DNA of 35,986 nt, from the NCBI GenBank assembly GCA_016794595.1, contig JAEUJN010000026.1, positions 1 through 35,986 of the forward strand, in the 5' to 3' direction. A model generated the notes under the pieces. That model searched no databases. It saw nothing but the letters and a program-made list of their open reading frames with translations, and had not been told where the DNA came from. The position numbers and the translations under genes are program-made. Source of the DNA: Kineosporiaceae bacterium (GTDB lineage Bacteria; Actinomycetota; Actinomycetes; Actinomycetales; Kineosporiaceae). Within the stretch, counting starts at the first letter, position 1. Each line of letters opens with the position of its first letter. Shown piece by piece: positions 27,039 to 35,986 of the stretch.

Positions 27039-28772
27039 TCAGGGCTCCAGCACGTACCGTCCCGGTGCGGGTTCGATCGGGGGCAGTCCGGCGTCCGGGG
27101 CACCCATCGCCGGTGGCGCCACCCGATCACCGGAGTGCTCCACCAGCCACTGCTGCCAGCGAGGCCACCACGATCCGGGCTCGACCGGGGTGTTCGCCTG
27201 CCAGGCGTCGGCGTCGACGTACCGCTGACCCTCGCGGTGGGTGCCGATCCGGAACCCGGCTCGCGCGGAACCGCCCGGCGGGCTGACGATCCCGGCGTTG
27301 TGGCCACCGCTGGCCAGCAGGAAGGTGACGTCGGTGTCGGTCTGCATGTGGATCTTGTAGACCGACCTCCACGGCGCCACATGGTCGAGTTCGGCGCCCA
27401 CCGCGAAGATCGGTGCCCGGATGTCGGCCAGCGCCACCGGCCGCCGATCGACGAGGTAGCGCCCCTCGACCAGGTCGTTGCGCAAGAACAGGCTGCGCAG
27501 GTACTCCGAGTGCATCCGGTACGGCAGGCGGGTGGTGTCGGCGTTCCACGCCATCAGGTCCGACATCCGTTCCCGTTCCCCTAGCAGGTACTGGCGCACC
27601 GAGCGCGACCACAGCAGGTCGGCCGAGCGCAGCATCTGGAAGGCCCCGGCCATCTGCCGGCCGTCCAGATACCCCTTCTCCCACATGGAGTCCTGCAGGA
27701 AGGCGACCTGATCCTCGTCGATGAAGAGCATCAGCTCGCCCGGCTCGGTGAAGTCGGTCTGCGCGGCCAACAGGCTGATCGTCGCGAGTGGGCCGGCACC
27801 GTCCCGGGCCAGCGCCGCGGCGGCGATCGCGAGCAGGGTGCCGCCGAGGCAGTACCCCACGGCGTGGATCCCGGTGTCGGGCACGATCCGGGAGACCGCT
27901 TGCAGCGCGGCGCCCACCCCCTGCACGCGGTAGTCCTCCATGCCCAGGTCGCGATCGGCCGCGGTGGGGTTGTGCCAGGAGATCACGAAGACCGTGTGCC
28001 CCTGCTCGACCAGATGGCGGACGAGGGAGTTCTGCGGCGACAGGTCGAGGATGTAGTACTTCATGATCCACGCCGGCACGATCAGGATCGGCTCGGGATG
28101 GACCGTCTCGGTGACCGGCTCGTACTGGATCAACTCCATCAACCGGTTCCGGAACACCACCGTGCCCGGGGTGATCGCCACCGTCTCGCCGACCCGGTAG
28201 GCCTCGGTCCCCGCCGGCCGGAGCCCCTGAACCTGCCGCCGGACGTCGTCCAGGACGTTGCGCGCGCCGCGCACGAGGTTCGCCCCGCCCGAGCGCGCGG
28301 TCGCGTTCAACACCTCGGGATTGGTCCACAGATAGTTCGAGGGCGACAGGACGTCGAGCCACTGCCGGGCGGCGAACGCCACCTCGGCCTCGTGGTGGGC
28401 GGAGACGCCCTCGACGTCCGTAGTGGCGATGTGCCACCACTGCTGGGCGAGCAGGAAGGCCTGCCAGGAGAGCGCGAACGGCCATGCCTGCCAGGCCGGG
28501 GAGTCGAACCGGTGATCACCGGGCAGGGGGTGGATGCAGGGCTCGGCCGCCGGGTTCAGGCTGCGCCGAGCCGCGTACTGGCCGAGGCGTCCCGCCTTGC
28601 GGACGGCCTTGTGCCACAGCTCGACCTGCTTGCCAGGGGAGTTCGCGAGGTGGACCAGCCAGTCCAGGTACGCCAGGGCCAGGGTCGAGGGTGACTGGCC
28701 CGAGGTCACCCGGCCCTGCCAGCCGTGGATGAGGCGGTCGACGGTGCTGATCGATGCGAGACCATCGGACAC
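27039..28772 (-). CDS. phaC: Class I-type polyhydroxyalkanoate synthase
   Basis: A 577-residue PHA synthase, close in size to class I enzymes. The lipase-like box GYCLGG holds the nucleophile C308; D463 (AVGAELDHVAPW) and H491 (SGGHNAGI) complete the triad. Other family marks are IVPAWIMKYYILDLSPQNSLVRHL and WHNPTAADRDL. It polymerises 3-hydroxyacyl-CoA into storage granules in the cytoplasm. GTG 28772 was chosen with AGGA about seven bases before it. No thiolase or reductase gene is next to it in this window. It diverges from a SAM methyltransferase gene. Confidence 0.93.
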   Translation of the reverse strand: MSDGLASISTVDRLIHGWQGRVTSGQSPSTLALAYLDWLVHLANSPGKQVELWHKAVRKAGRLGQYAARRSLNPAAEPCIHPLPGDHRFDSPAWQAWPFALSWQAFLLAQQWWHIATTDVEGVSAHHEAEVAFAARQWLDVLSPSNYLWTNPEVLNATARSGGANLVRGARNVLDDVRRQVQGLRPAGTEAYRVGETVAITPGTVVFRNRLMELIQYEPVTETVHPEPILIVPAWIMKYYILDLSPQNSLVRHLVEQGHTVFVISWHNPTAADRDLGMEDYRVQGVGAALQAVSRIVPDTGIHAVGYCLGGTLLAIAAAALARDGAGPLATISLLAAQTDFTEPGELMLFIDEDQVAFLQDSMWEKGYLDGRQMAGAFQMLRSADLLWSRSVRQYLLGERERMSDLMAWNADTTRLPYRMHSEYLRSLFLRNDLVEGRYLVDRRPVALADIRAPIFAVGAELDHVAPWRSVYKIHMQTDTDVTFLLASGGHNAGIVSPPGGSARAGFRIGTHREGQRYVDADAWQANTPVEPGSWWPRWQQWLVEHSGDRVAPPAMGAPDAGLPPIEPAPGRYVLEP

Positions 28773-28911
28773 GGTTCCATCCTGGCCACGAATCCACCGG
28801 CCCGGCACGGGCGGAACGGCCCGCGCGCCTGTGGCACCAGCCACGCCGGCGACCTACGTCGCGGGTCGGACGCCGCCCGCGCGAGGCAGGCTGGAGGTTC
28901 GGTGACCCGGG

Positions 28912-28925
28912 ACCTCCCGGGAGGT
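28912..28925 (+). promoter_or_regulatory. Perfect palindrome containing the ribosome site of the methyltransferase gene
   Basis: ACCTCCCGGGAGGT is a perfect 14-base palindrome ending seven bases before ATG 28932. Its right half is the Shine-Dalgarno GGGAGGTGAG. A DNA-binding dimer here would sit in the phaC/methyltransferase divergent region. As RNA, the left half could pair with and hide the ribosome site. Confidence 0.45.
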
Positions 28926-28931
28926 GAGACC

Positions 28932-29537
28932 ATGATCACCGACTGGTGGGAACAGCTGACGGCGGAGACCTACGATCTCTGGACCTCGCGCTTCCAGCCC
29001 GTCCGGGAACTCGTCGTGGACGTTCTGCCCCTGCACCCGGGCGACGTCGTGGTGGACGTGGGATGCGGCACCGGCCTGCTGTTCGAGCGTCTGGTCGAGG
29101 CCGTGGGCCCGGCCGGCCGTGTGATCGGCATCGACGCCAGCCAGGACATGCTGCACCGCGCGCAGCACCGGATCGAGCAGCACCGCTGGTCGCAGGTCAG
29201 CCTCGTGCACGCGACGGCGGCCGAGGCCGACCTGCCGCACCCCGCGGACGCCGCGGTCTTCTGCACCGTGCACGACGTGTTGCAGGACGAGCCCTCGCTG
29301 GACAACGTGCTCGGCCAGTTGCGGCCCCGCGCCTGGGTCAGTGCCGTGGGCGGGCAGTGGGTGCACCCCTCGGTGCCGGGTCTGGACCTGATGATCTTCT
29401 GGTTGCACCTGCCCTACGTCCAGGACTTTCGCCGCTTCGACCACCCCTGGACGCTGCTGTCCCGGCACCTGGCCAGCTGGCAGGTGCGCGAGGTGGTGGC
29501 CGGCACGGGCTACCTGCTGCTCGGTCGCACGGCGTGA
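28932..29537 (+). CDS. SAM-dependent methyltransferase
   Basis: A 201-residue class I methyltransferase. The SAM-binding motif I is VVVDVGCGTGLLFERL (about 36-51), with the acidic residue of the second strand in VIGIDASQDML. A second motif block is PADAAVFCTVHDVLQDEPSLDNVLGQLRPRAW. The substrate is not visible; relatives are often listed as UbiE/COQ5-like by the loose fold only. ATG 28932 has a strong GGGAGGTGAG. It diverges from phaC, so it may be linked to PHA or acyl metabolism, but this is inference. Confidence 0.87.
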   Translation: MITDWWEQLTAETYDLWTSRFQPVRELVVDVLPLHPGDVVVDVGCGTGLLFERLVEAVGPAGRVIGIDASQDMLHRAQHRIEQHRWSQVSLVHATAAEADLPHPADAAVFCTVHDVLQDEPSLDNVLGQLRPRAWVSAVGGQWVHPSVPGLDLMIFWLHLPYVQDFRRFDHPWTLLSRHLASWQVREVVAGTGYLLLGRTA

Positions 29538-29544
29538 ACGAGCC

Positions 29545-29574
29545 GACGGCGTGACCGGTCGCCTCGGCGCCGTC
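29545..29574 (+). terminator. Weak hairpin after the methyltransferase gene
   Basis: Seven-base arms GACGGCG (29545-29551) and CGCCGTC (29568-29574) with a 16-base loop start just after the methyltransferase stop. The large loop makes it a modest terminator candidate. Confidence 0.3.
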
Positions 29575-29618
29575 TCCTGCACCGTCGGTCACCGATCATC
29601 GGCGCCATTTGGGTGATG

Positions 29619-29661
29619 GTGACGTCACTCCCCGTTCTCGGTGACGCTGCGTGGCTACCTT
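29619..29661 (+). promoter_or_regulatory. Promoter region of the CotH-type gene with palindrome
   Basis: GTGACGTCAC (29619-29628) is a perfect ten-base palindrome. TACCTT (29656-29661) fits a -10 box and lies six bases before ATG 29668, the spacing expected for a leaderless transcript. The palindrome would lie just upstream of a -35 position, so an activator or repressor site is plausible. Confidence 0.45.
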
Positions 29662-29667
29662 TCGGTC

Positions 29668-32600
29668 ATGAGCAGCGCAGCGCGCCGTCGGCGCCGGACC
29701 GCCGGGATCGCCACCACCTCCGTACTCGCCGCCGGTGCCACCCTGGGCGCGCTCGCCGTCCAGCCGCCGGCCGCCACCGCGGCCACCGTGGTGACCGCCA
29801 TCGCCCCCACGGTGATCATCAACGAGGTCAGCACCACGAACCTGTCGGGGGCCACCGACGAGGCCGGCAAGCAGGGCGACTGGGTCGAGCTGTTCAACAC
29901 GACCTCGGCCCGCGTCGACCTGACCGGCTGGGGCCTGTCCAACACCGTGAAGTCCCCGTTCAAGTGGGTCTTCCCCTCCGGGACCACGATCGCCGCCAAG
30001 GGCTACCTGCGGGTCTGGGCCGACAAGGCCGACCGGACGGCGTCCGCGAGCAATCTGCACACCAACTTCAACATCGACAACGGCGCCGACCCGGTTGCGC
30101 TCAGCGCCCCCAACCAGACCGTTCTGGGGCAGCTCGTCGACACCACGGCGCCGCCGTTCACCCGGCCGGACGTCTCCTGGTGCCGGATGCCCAGCGGCAC
30201 CCCGCAAGGCCCGTGGACGACGTGCCTGACGCCCACCCCGGGCGCCGCCAACAGCGGCTCGACCGCCGTCGGCCTGCTCAGCACGCCCACGCTGTCCCTG
30301 GCCAGCGGCGTCTACCCCGGGCCCCAGACCGTGACCGTCACGCCCGGCTCGGCGCCGGTCGACTCCGGTGCCCAGCTGCGCTACACCACCGACGGCAGCC
30401 TGCCCTCGACGTCCTCGACCCTGGTCACCGGGCCGATCACGGTGAGCTCCTCGCGCACCGTGCGCGTGCGGGCCTTCAAGACCGGGGTTCAGGCCGGGTA
30501 TCCCGCCACGGCGACCTACGTCATCGATTCCTCGGGCAGGTACGCCGGCCAGCGACTGCTGTTCCTGTCCATGGCCCCGGCCGACAAGACCTCGTGGACC
30601 TCGGTCAAGCAGGCACCCTCCTACGGCTGGCGCACCGGGGTGGAGATGCTCGCCCCGGACGGCGCCCGCGCCTTCGCCGGCGAGGCGGTGACGGAACGTG
30701 CCGGGTCGGGCGGCAGCCTCAACGGCCAGAAGACCGTCCCCATGGACATCGCGTTCAAGGACGCCACCGGGACCAAGGAGATCAGCTACCCGATCTTCTC
30801 CGACAAGTCGGCGCAGACCAAGTTCAAGAAGCTGCGGATCCGCAACTCCGGTGACGACTACCAGGAAGCCCATCTGCGCGACCAGTTCTGGCAGGCGACC
30901 GGCGCCGAGGCCAAGCTCGCTCCGTCCGCCTCCGAGCCGGTCCAGGTGTTCGCCAACGGCGCCTACATCGGCATGTACGACCTGCGCGAGAAGGAGGACG
31001 AGAACCTGGTCGAGGCCTCGTTCGGGGTCGACAAGGACACCGTGCAGTACCTCAGCGACGCCAAGGTGCTCGGCGGTGAGGGCACCGTGGCGAGCTACGA
31101 CGCGATGTACGCCTTCATCTCCGGCAACTCGATGGCGACGCCGGCGAACTACGCCAAGGCCAAGACCCTGCTCGACCTGGAGAGTTTCGCCCAGGACTTC
31201 GCGCTGCACATGTTCTCGCTCAACCGGGACTGGCCGCAGAAGAACCTGCACATGTTCCGGATGCCGTCCTACGACGGGACCTGGCGGTTCCGCCCCCACG
31301 ACTTCGACATCAGCTCCGACGGCACCAACGCGTGGGGCTCGAACACCACGACCTCGCGCAGCATGAACGACAAGTACGGCACGTCCTACCGTCCGTCGGT
31401 GATGATCAGAGCCCTGCTGGCCAACCCCGAGTTCAAGCGGCTGTACGCCAATGTCGTTGCCGACCAGCTGAACACGGTGTTCTCGCCGGCCGAGTCCCAG
31501 GCCCTGCTCGATGCCATGGCCGCCGAGATGGCGCCCTACATCCCGAATCAGGTGGCGCAGAACGGTGAGCCCACCTCGGTCGCCAAGTGGACCGCCGAGG
31601 TTGCCCGGCTCAGGACGTTCCTGGCCCAGCGCGAGCAGTACCACGTCGTCCACACGGCTTCCTACCTCGGGCTCGGCGCCCGGGCGACGGTCTCGGTCGG
31701 GGTCGACGACTCGGCGCACGGCACCGTCAAGGTCAACACCGTCGACCTGTCCACCCGGATGACCGGGCTCGGTGCCACCTGGACCGGGACGTACTGGACC
31801 GGGACCCCGGTGACCATCACCGCTCAGCCCCGACTCGGCTTCGCGTTCGCGGGCTGGTCGGACGGCGGGACCGACGCGACCCGCCTGGTCAACCCGGGCA
31901 GCGGCGTCACCTACACGGCGACCTTCGCGGCGCAGCCGGTCGTGCCTGCGCCGACGGTGACCACCCCGGCCGCGCAGAGCGTGGTGACCGGCAAGGTCGT
32001 CTCGCTGCAACTCGCCGGCGCGGACCCCACCGGGCACCCCCTGACCTGGACGGCGAAGTCGCTCCCGAACGGGCTGGACCTGCACCCGGTCACCGGCCTG
32101 ATCTACGGAAAACCCACCCGGGCAGGCACCTTCGCCTCGACGATCACCGCGAGCAACGGCATCACCAAGACCACGGTCGCGCTGAGTTGGACGGTGACCA
32201 ACCAGCTCGACCGGGTGGTGACGCTGCCCACGACGATCACCGGCAACGGGCTGGGGCTGACCGCCGCCTGGTCGAACGACCCGAGCATGTCCGGGACGGC
32301 CGGGGTCACCCGGGTCCAGGCACCAGTGGTCTCGGTGGGCAGTGGGTCGGGTCCGTTCACCGGCTACGCGACCTCGAACTGGAGCGTCCGGTTCTCCGGC
32401 TACCTCACCGCGCCGACCAGCGGGACCTACAGCCTGCGGGCCACGATCAACGCCAGCGACGGCGCCCGCATCCTGGTGAACGGCGCGACCATCGCCGACG
32501 CCTGGACCAGTGGCGCGACCACGCCGACCGGCACCGTGGAGCTGACGGCCGGCGTCCCGACCCCGATCACCATCGAGTTCTGGGACAAGTCCGGATCGGC

Positions 32601-32679
32601 GAGCCTGGCGATGAGCTGGCAACTGCCCGGCACGACCGCGTTCCTGCCCCTCGACAGCGGGGTGCTCGACCCCGCCTGA
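29668..32679 (+). CDS. Large secreted CotH-kinase protein with LTD, Ig-like and PA14 domains
   Basis: A 1003-residue exported protein. An Arg-rich signal peptide (RRRRRTAGIATTSVL, likely cut after PAATAA) is followed by a lamin-tail domain (about 44-150, TVIINEVSTTN to GYLRVWA). A chitobiase-like beta domain comes next (about 210-285, YTTDGSLPSTSS). The CotH kinase-like domain spans about 290-610, with RIRNSGDDYQEAHLRDQFWQ, NGAYIGMYDLREKED and H544-DFD in FRPHDFDISSD. Then come a bacterial repeat (FAGWSDGGTDA), a He_PIG-like Ig domain and a PA14-like domain (about 860-990, SVRFSGYLTAPTSGTYSLRA). CotH kinases phosphorylate extracellular proteins. It lacks an LPXTG sorting signal and is probably released. 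ATG 29668 may be leaderless. Confidence 0.88.
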   Translation: MSSAARRRRRTAGIATTSVLAAGATLGALAVQPPAATAATVVTAIAPTVIINEVSTTNLSGATDEAGKQGDWVELFNTTSARVDLTGWGLSNTVKSPFKWVFPSGTTIAAKGYLRVWADKADRTASASNLHTNFNIDNGADPVALSAPNQTVLGQLVDTTAPPFTRPDVSWCRMPSGTPQGPWTTCLTPTPGAANSGSTAVGLLSTPTLSLASGVYPGPQTVTVTPGSAPVDSGAQLRYTTDGSLPSTSSTLVTGPITVSSSRTVRVRAFKTGVQAGYPATATYVIDSSGRYAGQRLLFLSMAPADKTSWTSVKQAPSYGWRTGVEMLAPDGARAFAGEAVTERAGSGGSLNGQKTVPMDIAFKDATGTKEISYPIFSDKSAQTKFKKLRIRNSGDDYQEAHLRDQFWQATGAEAKLAPSASEPVQVFANGAYIGMYDLREKEDENLVEASFGVDKDTVQYLSDAKVLGGEGTVASYDAMYAFISGNSMATPANYAKAKTLLDLESFAQDFALHMFSLNRDWPQKNLHMFRMPSYDGTWRFRPHDFDISSDGTNAWGSNTTTSRSMNDKYGTSYRPSVMIRALLANPEFKRLYANVVADQLNTVFSPAESQALLDAMAAEMAPYIPNQVAQNGEPTSVAKWTAEVARLRTFLAQREQYHVVHTASYLGLGARATVSVGVDDSAHGTVKVNTVDLSTRMTGLGATWTGTYWTGTPVTITAQPRLGFAFAGWSDGGTDATRLVNPGSGVTYTATFAAQPVVPAPTVTTPAAQSVVTGKVVSLQLAGADPTGHPLTWTAKSLPNGLDLHPVTGLIYGKPTRAGTFASTITASNGITKTTVALSWTVTNQLDRVVTLPTTITGNGLGLTAAWSNDPSMSGTAGVTRVQAPVVSVGSGSGPFTGYATSNWSVRFSGYLTAPTSGTYSLRATINASDGARILVNGATIADAWTSGATTPTGTVELTAGVPTPITIEFWDKSGSASLAMSWQLPGTTAFLPLDSGVLDPA

Positions 32680-32754
32680 GGCCTGGGGTGCGAAGACCCG
32701 CGGCGACTATCGTCACGGATGCGCCCGTCGCGCACCGAGGACAAGGGGTCTGCC

Positions 32755-35247
32755 ATGGTCGAGCTTCCCTCCCACACCAGGGTCGTCATCATCGGCGGCG
32801 GCATCGTGGGCTGCAGCGTCGCCTACCATCTGGCGCTGCGCGGCTGCACCGATGTCGTCCTGCTCGAACGTCACCAGCTGACCAGCGGGACGACGTGGCA
32901 CGCGGCCGGTCTGGTCGGGCAGCTCCGTGCCACCCGCAACCTGACCCGGCTGGCGCAGTACACGGCGGGGCTGTTCGCCGGCCTCGAGGCGGACACCGGC
33001 CAGGCCACCGGCTTCCTCCAGCGGGGGTCGGTGGCGGTCGCCCGCACCCCTGCCCGGTTCGAGGAGCTCCGTCGGCAGGCGGCGATGGCCCGGATGTTCG
33101 GCCTCGACGTGCAGGTGATCACGCCCGGTGAGGTGGCCGAGCGGATCCCGCTGGCCCGCACCGACGACCTGGTCGGCGCCGTCCTGCTACCGGACGACGG
33201 GCAGACCAACCCGATCGACACCACCCTGGCGCTCGCCAAGGGAGCTCGGGCACGGGGCGTGCGGATCGTGGAAGGCGTTGCGGTACAGCGCATCCTGCTC
33301 GAAGGGGGCCGCGCGGTCGGAGTGGCGACCACCGAGGGCGACCTTCGAGCCGACGTGGTCGTGAACTGTGGCGGCATGTGGGCACGGTCGCTGGCCGACC
33401 CGGTGGGGGCAGTCGTCCCGCTGCACGCCGCCGAGCACTTCTACATGGTCACCGAGGCGATCGAGGAGCTCGACCCCGCGATGCCGGTGCTGCGCGACGC
33501 CGATGCCTGCGCCTACTTCAAGGAGGACGCGGGCAAGCTGCTCGTCGGCTGGTTCGAGCCGGTGGCCAAGCCCTGGGGGACCGCCGGGATCCCGGAGGGG
33601 TTCGCGTTCGGCACCCTGCCGCCCGACCTCGACCACATCGAACCCCTGCTGGCCCGGGTGATGGAGCGCATGCCGGTGCTCGAGCGAGTCGGGATCCGGT
33701 TGTTCTTCAATGGGCCCGAGTCGTTCACCCCCGACGATCGGTACTTGCTCGGGGAGTCCCCCGAGGTGGCCGGGCTGTACGTGGCCGCCGGGTTCAACTC
33801 GATCGGCATCCAGTCCTCCGGCGGCGCCGGCAAGGTGCTCGCCGACTGGATCCTCGACGGTCACCCCCCGATGGACCTGTGGGACGTCGACGTTCGACGG
33901 ATGATGCCGTTCCAGCGCAACGCCCGCTACCTGCGCGACCGGACGGTGGAGACCCTCGGCCTGCTCTACGCGATGCACTGGCCCAACCGCCAGCCGGAGA
34001 GCGCACGCGGGGTGCGCCGGTCCGCCGTCCACGACCGGCTCGCGGCCCGGGGCGCCTGCTTCGGCGAGGCAGCCGGCTGGGAGCGGGCCCTGTGGTTCGC
34101 CCCGGAGGGGGTCGAGCCGGTCACGGAGTACTCGTTCGGGCGGCAGAACTGGTTCGAGCACTCCGCGGCCGAGCACCAGGCCGTGCGCACCGGGGTCGGC
34201 CTGTTCGACCAGTCCTCGTTCGCCAAGTTCCACGTGACCGGGCCCGACGCCGAACGTGTGCTGAACCGGTTGTGCACCAACGACATCGCGGTGCCGGTGG
34301 GGCGGGTGGTCTACACCCAGTGGCTCAACGAGCGGGGTGGGATCGAGGCCGACCTGACGGTCACCCGGATCGGTCCGCAGTCCTTCCTCGTGGTCACCGC
34401 TGCCGCCACCCAGGTTCGCGACCTGCACTTCCTGGTGCAGGCCCTGGGCCAGGACCGGGTGACGGTGCTCGATGTCACCTCGGCATGGTCGGTGCTGTCG
34501 GTGATGGGGCCGCGCTCGCGTGAGGTCCTGCAGGCCGTGTCCCCGGATGACCTGTCCGAGAAGGGTTTCCGGTTCGCCACCTCCCGCGAGATCGATCTCG
34601 GGTACGCCAGGGTCCGGGCCACCCGGATCACCTACGTGGGTGAGCTCGGCTGGGAGCTCTACGTCCCCACCGAGTTCACCACGCACGTGTACGACACCCT
34701 GGTCGAGGCGGGAACACCGCACGGGCTGCGCCTGGCCGGGTATCACGCGCTGAACTCACTGCGGTTGGAGAAGGCCTACCGGCACTGGGGACACGACATC
34801 ACCCCGGACGACACGCCGCTGGAGGCGGGCCTGGGCTTCACCGTCGCCTGGGACAAGCCCGGCGGCTTCGTCGGCAGGGAGGCGCTGCTCCGGCAGCGAG
34901 CCAGCGGCCCGGCGCGGCGTCTGGTGCAGTTCGCCGTTGCCGATCCGGACGCCGCCCTGTTCCACAACGAGCCGATCCTGCGGGACGGCCGGATGGTCGG
35001 TGAGACCACCTCGGCCGCCTACGGTCACACGATCGGCGCCTGGCTGGCCCTCGGCTGGGTCAGTGCCCCGGACGACGCCTCCGGCAGTGCCTCTGGCAGT
35101 ACCCCTGCTGCCGTCTCCGGCGCTGCCTCCGCTGCTGCAGCCTGGACCGCCGGCCGCTACGAGATCGACGTCGCCGGCACCCTGGTCCCGGCGACGCCGT
35201 CACTGACCCCGCTGTACGACCCTCGCGGACTGCGCGTCCGGGGCTGA
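32755..35247 (+). CDS. FAD-dependent dimethylglycine/sarcosine dehydrogenase-like protein with GcvT domain
   Basis: An 830-residue two-part enzyme. The N-terminal FAD domain (about 1-390) has the dinucleotide fold VVIIGGGIVGCSVAYHL and SGTTWHAAGL, where H49 is the probable covalent FAD-binding residue of the family. The GcvT-type folate domain (about 450-720) and its C-terminal partner (about 730-825) follow. It should demethylate dimethylglycine or sarcosine and pass the one-carbon unit to tetrahydrofolate. A 25-residue Ala/Ser/Gly linker interrupts the GcvT C-terminal domain (around 775-800) and uses less GC-biased codons. ATG 32755 has AAGGGG before it; ATG 32719, just after a TATCGT, is an alternative start. 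Confidence 0.9.
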   Translation: MVELPSHTRVVIIGGGIVGCSVAYHLALRGCTDVVLLERHQLTSGTTWHAAGLVGQLRATRNLTRLAQYTAGLFAGLEADTGQATGFLQRGSVAVARTPARFEELRRQAAMARMFGLDVQVITPGEVAERIPLARTDDLVGAVLLPDDGQTNPIDTTLALAKGARARGVRIVEGVAVQRILLEGGRAVGVATTEGDLRADVVVNCGGMWARSLADPVGAVVPLHAAEHFYMVTEAIEELDPAMPVLRDADACAYFKEDAGKLLVGWFEPVAKPWGTAGIPEGFAFGTLPPDLDHIEPLLARVMERMPVLERVGIRLFFNGPESFTPDDRYLLGESPEVAGLYVAAGFNSIGIQSSGGAGKVLADWILDGHPPMDLWDVDVRRMMPFQRNARYLRDRTVETLGLLYAMHWPNRQPESARGVRRSAVHDRLAARGACFGEAAGWERALWFAPEGVEPVTEYSFGRQNWFEHSAAEHQAVRTGVGLFDQSSFAKFHVTGPDAERVLNRLCTNDIAVPVGRVVYTQWLNERGGIEADLTVTRIGPQSFLVVTAAATQVRDLHFLVQALGQDRVTVLDVTSAWSVLSVMGPRSREVLQAVSPDDLSEKGFRFATSREIDLGYARVRATRITYVGELGWELYVPTEFTTHVYDTLVEAGTPHGLRLAGYHALNSLRLEKAYRHWGHDITPDDTPLEAGLGFTVAWDKPGGFVGREALLRQRASGPARRLVQFAVADPDAALFHNEPILRDGRMVGETTSAAYGHTIGAWLALGWVSAPDDASGSASGSTPAAVSGAASAAAAWTAGRYEIDVAGTLVPATPSLTPLYDPRGLRVRG

Positions 35248-35387
35248 ACGCCCGAGCGCCCGGATCACCTCAGGTGCGCGCCGGAGGCGGCCCGGCCTTG
35301 CCGGACCGCCGCTAGCCTACTGGCGTCGGCCTCGCCGGGCGCCGAGACCGACCTCGCACGGCCCGACCCTCGACGAGGAGGACTTCA

Positions 35388-35986
35388 GTGGACAGCACAC
35401 GACTGGCCGGACGGGTGGCCCTGGTGACCGGCGGTGCGAGCGGCATCGGCAAGGCGACCTGCCAGCGGCTGGCCGCCGAGGGCGCCGCCGTCCTGGTGAC
35501 CGACATCCAGGACGAGGCCGGCCAGGCGGTCGCCGCGGCGATCGAGGCCGATGGGGGACGGGCAACCTATCGGCGACTGGACGTCACCCAAGAGGCAGAC
35601 TGGGCGGCTGCGGTCGCCGCTGCCTCCGAGCTGTTCGGCGGGCTCGACATCCTGGTCAACAACGCCGGGGTGGGCGACCTCGCGGCGATCGAGGACACCA
35701 CCCTGGAGCAGTACGAGAAGACCATCGCGATCACCCAGACCAGCGTGTTCCTGGGCACGAAGGCCGCCGCCGCGCCGCTGAAGGCGTCCGGTCACGGCAG
35801 CGTGGTCAACATCAGCTCGATCTTCGGCGCCAGTGGCGGTTTCGGCACCTCACCGGCCTACCACGCCGCCAAGGGGGCCGTGCGCCTGCTCACCAAGAAC
35901 GTCGCGCTGCACTGGGCCACCGAGGGCGTGCGGGTGAACTCGGTCCATCCCGGGTTCATCGACACCCCCATCCTGGACGCCGCCCG
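35388..35986 (+). CDS. Short-chain dehydrogenase/reductase, 3' end outside the window
   Basis: The first 199 residues of a classical SDR enzyme. The cofactor motif TGGASGIG lies at about residues 15-22. D39 after the second strand (VTDIQDE) predicts NAD+ rather than NADP+. NNAG, the catalytic Ser in NISSIFG and Y-x-x-x-K in YHAAK are all present. The family oxidises or reduces alcohols and ketones; the substrate is not visible. GTG 35388 has GAGGAGG before it. It follows the dehydrogenase by 140 bases on the same strand. The frame runs off the window edge without a stop. Confidence 0.9.
   Translation, partial: MDSTRLAGRVALVTGGASGIGKATCQRLAAEGAAVLVTDIQDEAGQAVAAAIEADGGRATYRRLDVTQEADWAAAVAAASELFGGLDILVNNAGVGDLAAIEDTTLEQYEKTIAITQTSVFLGTKAAAAPLKASGHGSVVNISSIFGASGGFGTSPAYHAAKGAVRLLTKNVALHWATEGVRVNSVHPGFIDTPILDAA

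Noticed and set aside
29596-32622. Open frame of 1008 codons on the minus strand opposite the CotH-type gene
   Set aside because: It is a mirror of a clear multidomain gene, rich in Gly, Arg and Val, and has no domain motif.

Overview
The window is very GC-rich chromosomal DNA from an actinobacterium. The evidence is a WhiB protein, a MarP-type protease, a PonA2-type penicillin-binding protein with a PASTA domain, a paired Get3-like ATPase module, many GTG starts and a third-codon position almost always G or C. No phage, insertion sequence, CRISPR array or origin was seen. The genus cannot be named from this sequence alone.

Left part (1-15744): a conserved actinobacterial core block. On the minus strand nth (endonuclease III), a CoA-type Nudix hydrolase and marP overlap by GTGA junctions; two further minus-strand genes (a one-pass membrane protein and a cut-off proline-rich ORF) follow. 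Diverging from nth are a small helical protein and crp. Then come an MBL hydrolase with a second Nudix gene (ATGA overlap), a MerR-like regulator, a RidA protein, the bagA-bagB-like ATPase pair (ATGA overlap), whiB, ponA2, a YqeY-type protein and a membrane-anchored metallophosphoesterase. From memory this is the gene order of M. tuberculosis Rv3671c to Rv3683 with lineage-specific insertions. The theme is acid, redox and cell-envelope homeostasis.

Middle part (15745-20910): accessory genes. They are a fasciclin lipoprotein, a Tat-exported protein of unknown function with a structured leader, tRNA-Pro(CGG) with a strong terminator, a WYL-type repressor facing an SRPBCC gene plus a small unknown gene across a perfect palindrome, a DksA/TraR zinc finger protein and a PspC protein.

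Right part (20911-35986): four minus-strand genes encode a TetR-ACT-GNAT fusion, a SWIM-SNF2 helicase, a class II aldolase and a class I PHA synthase. On the plus strand follow a SAM methyltransferase diverging from phaC, a large secreted CotH-kinase/LTD/PA14 protein, an FAD-GcvT dimethylglycine dehydrogenase-like enzyme and a short-chain dehydrogenase cut by the window edge.

The items most worth a second look are the MerR gene whose coding signature continues 51 codons past an in-frame TGA, the TetR-ACT-GNAT fusion, the palindrome-controlled WYL/SRPBCC/small-protein cassette, and the branched RNA-like leader before the Tat-exported protein.
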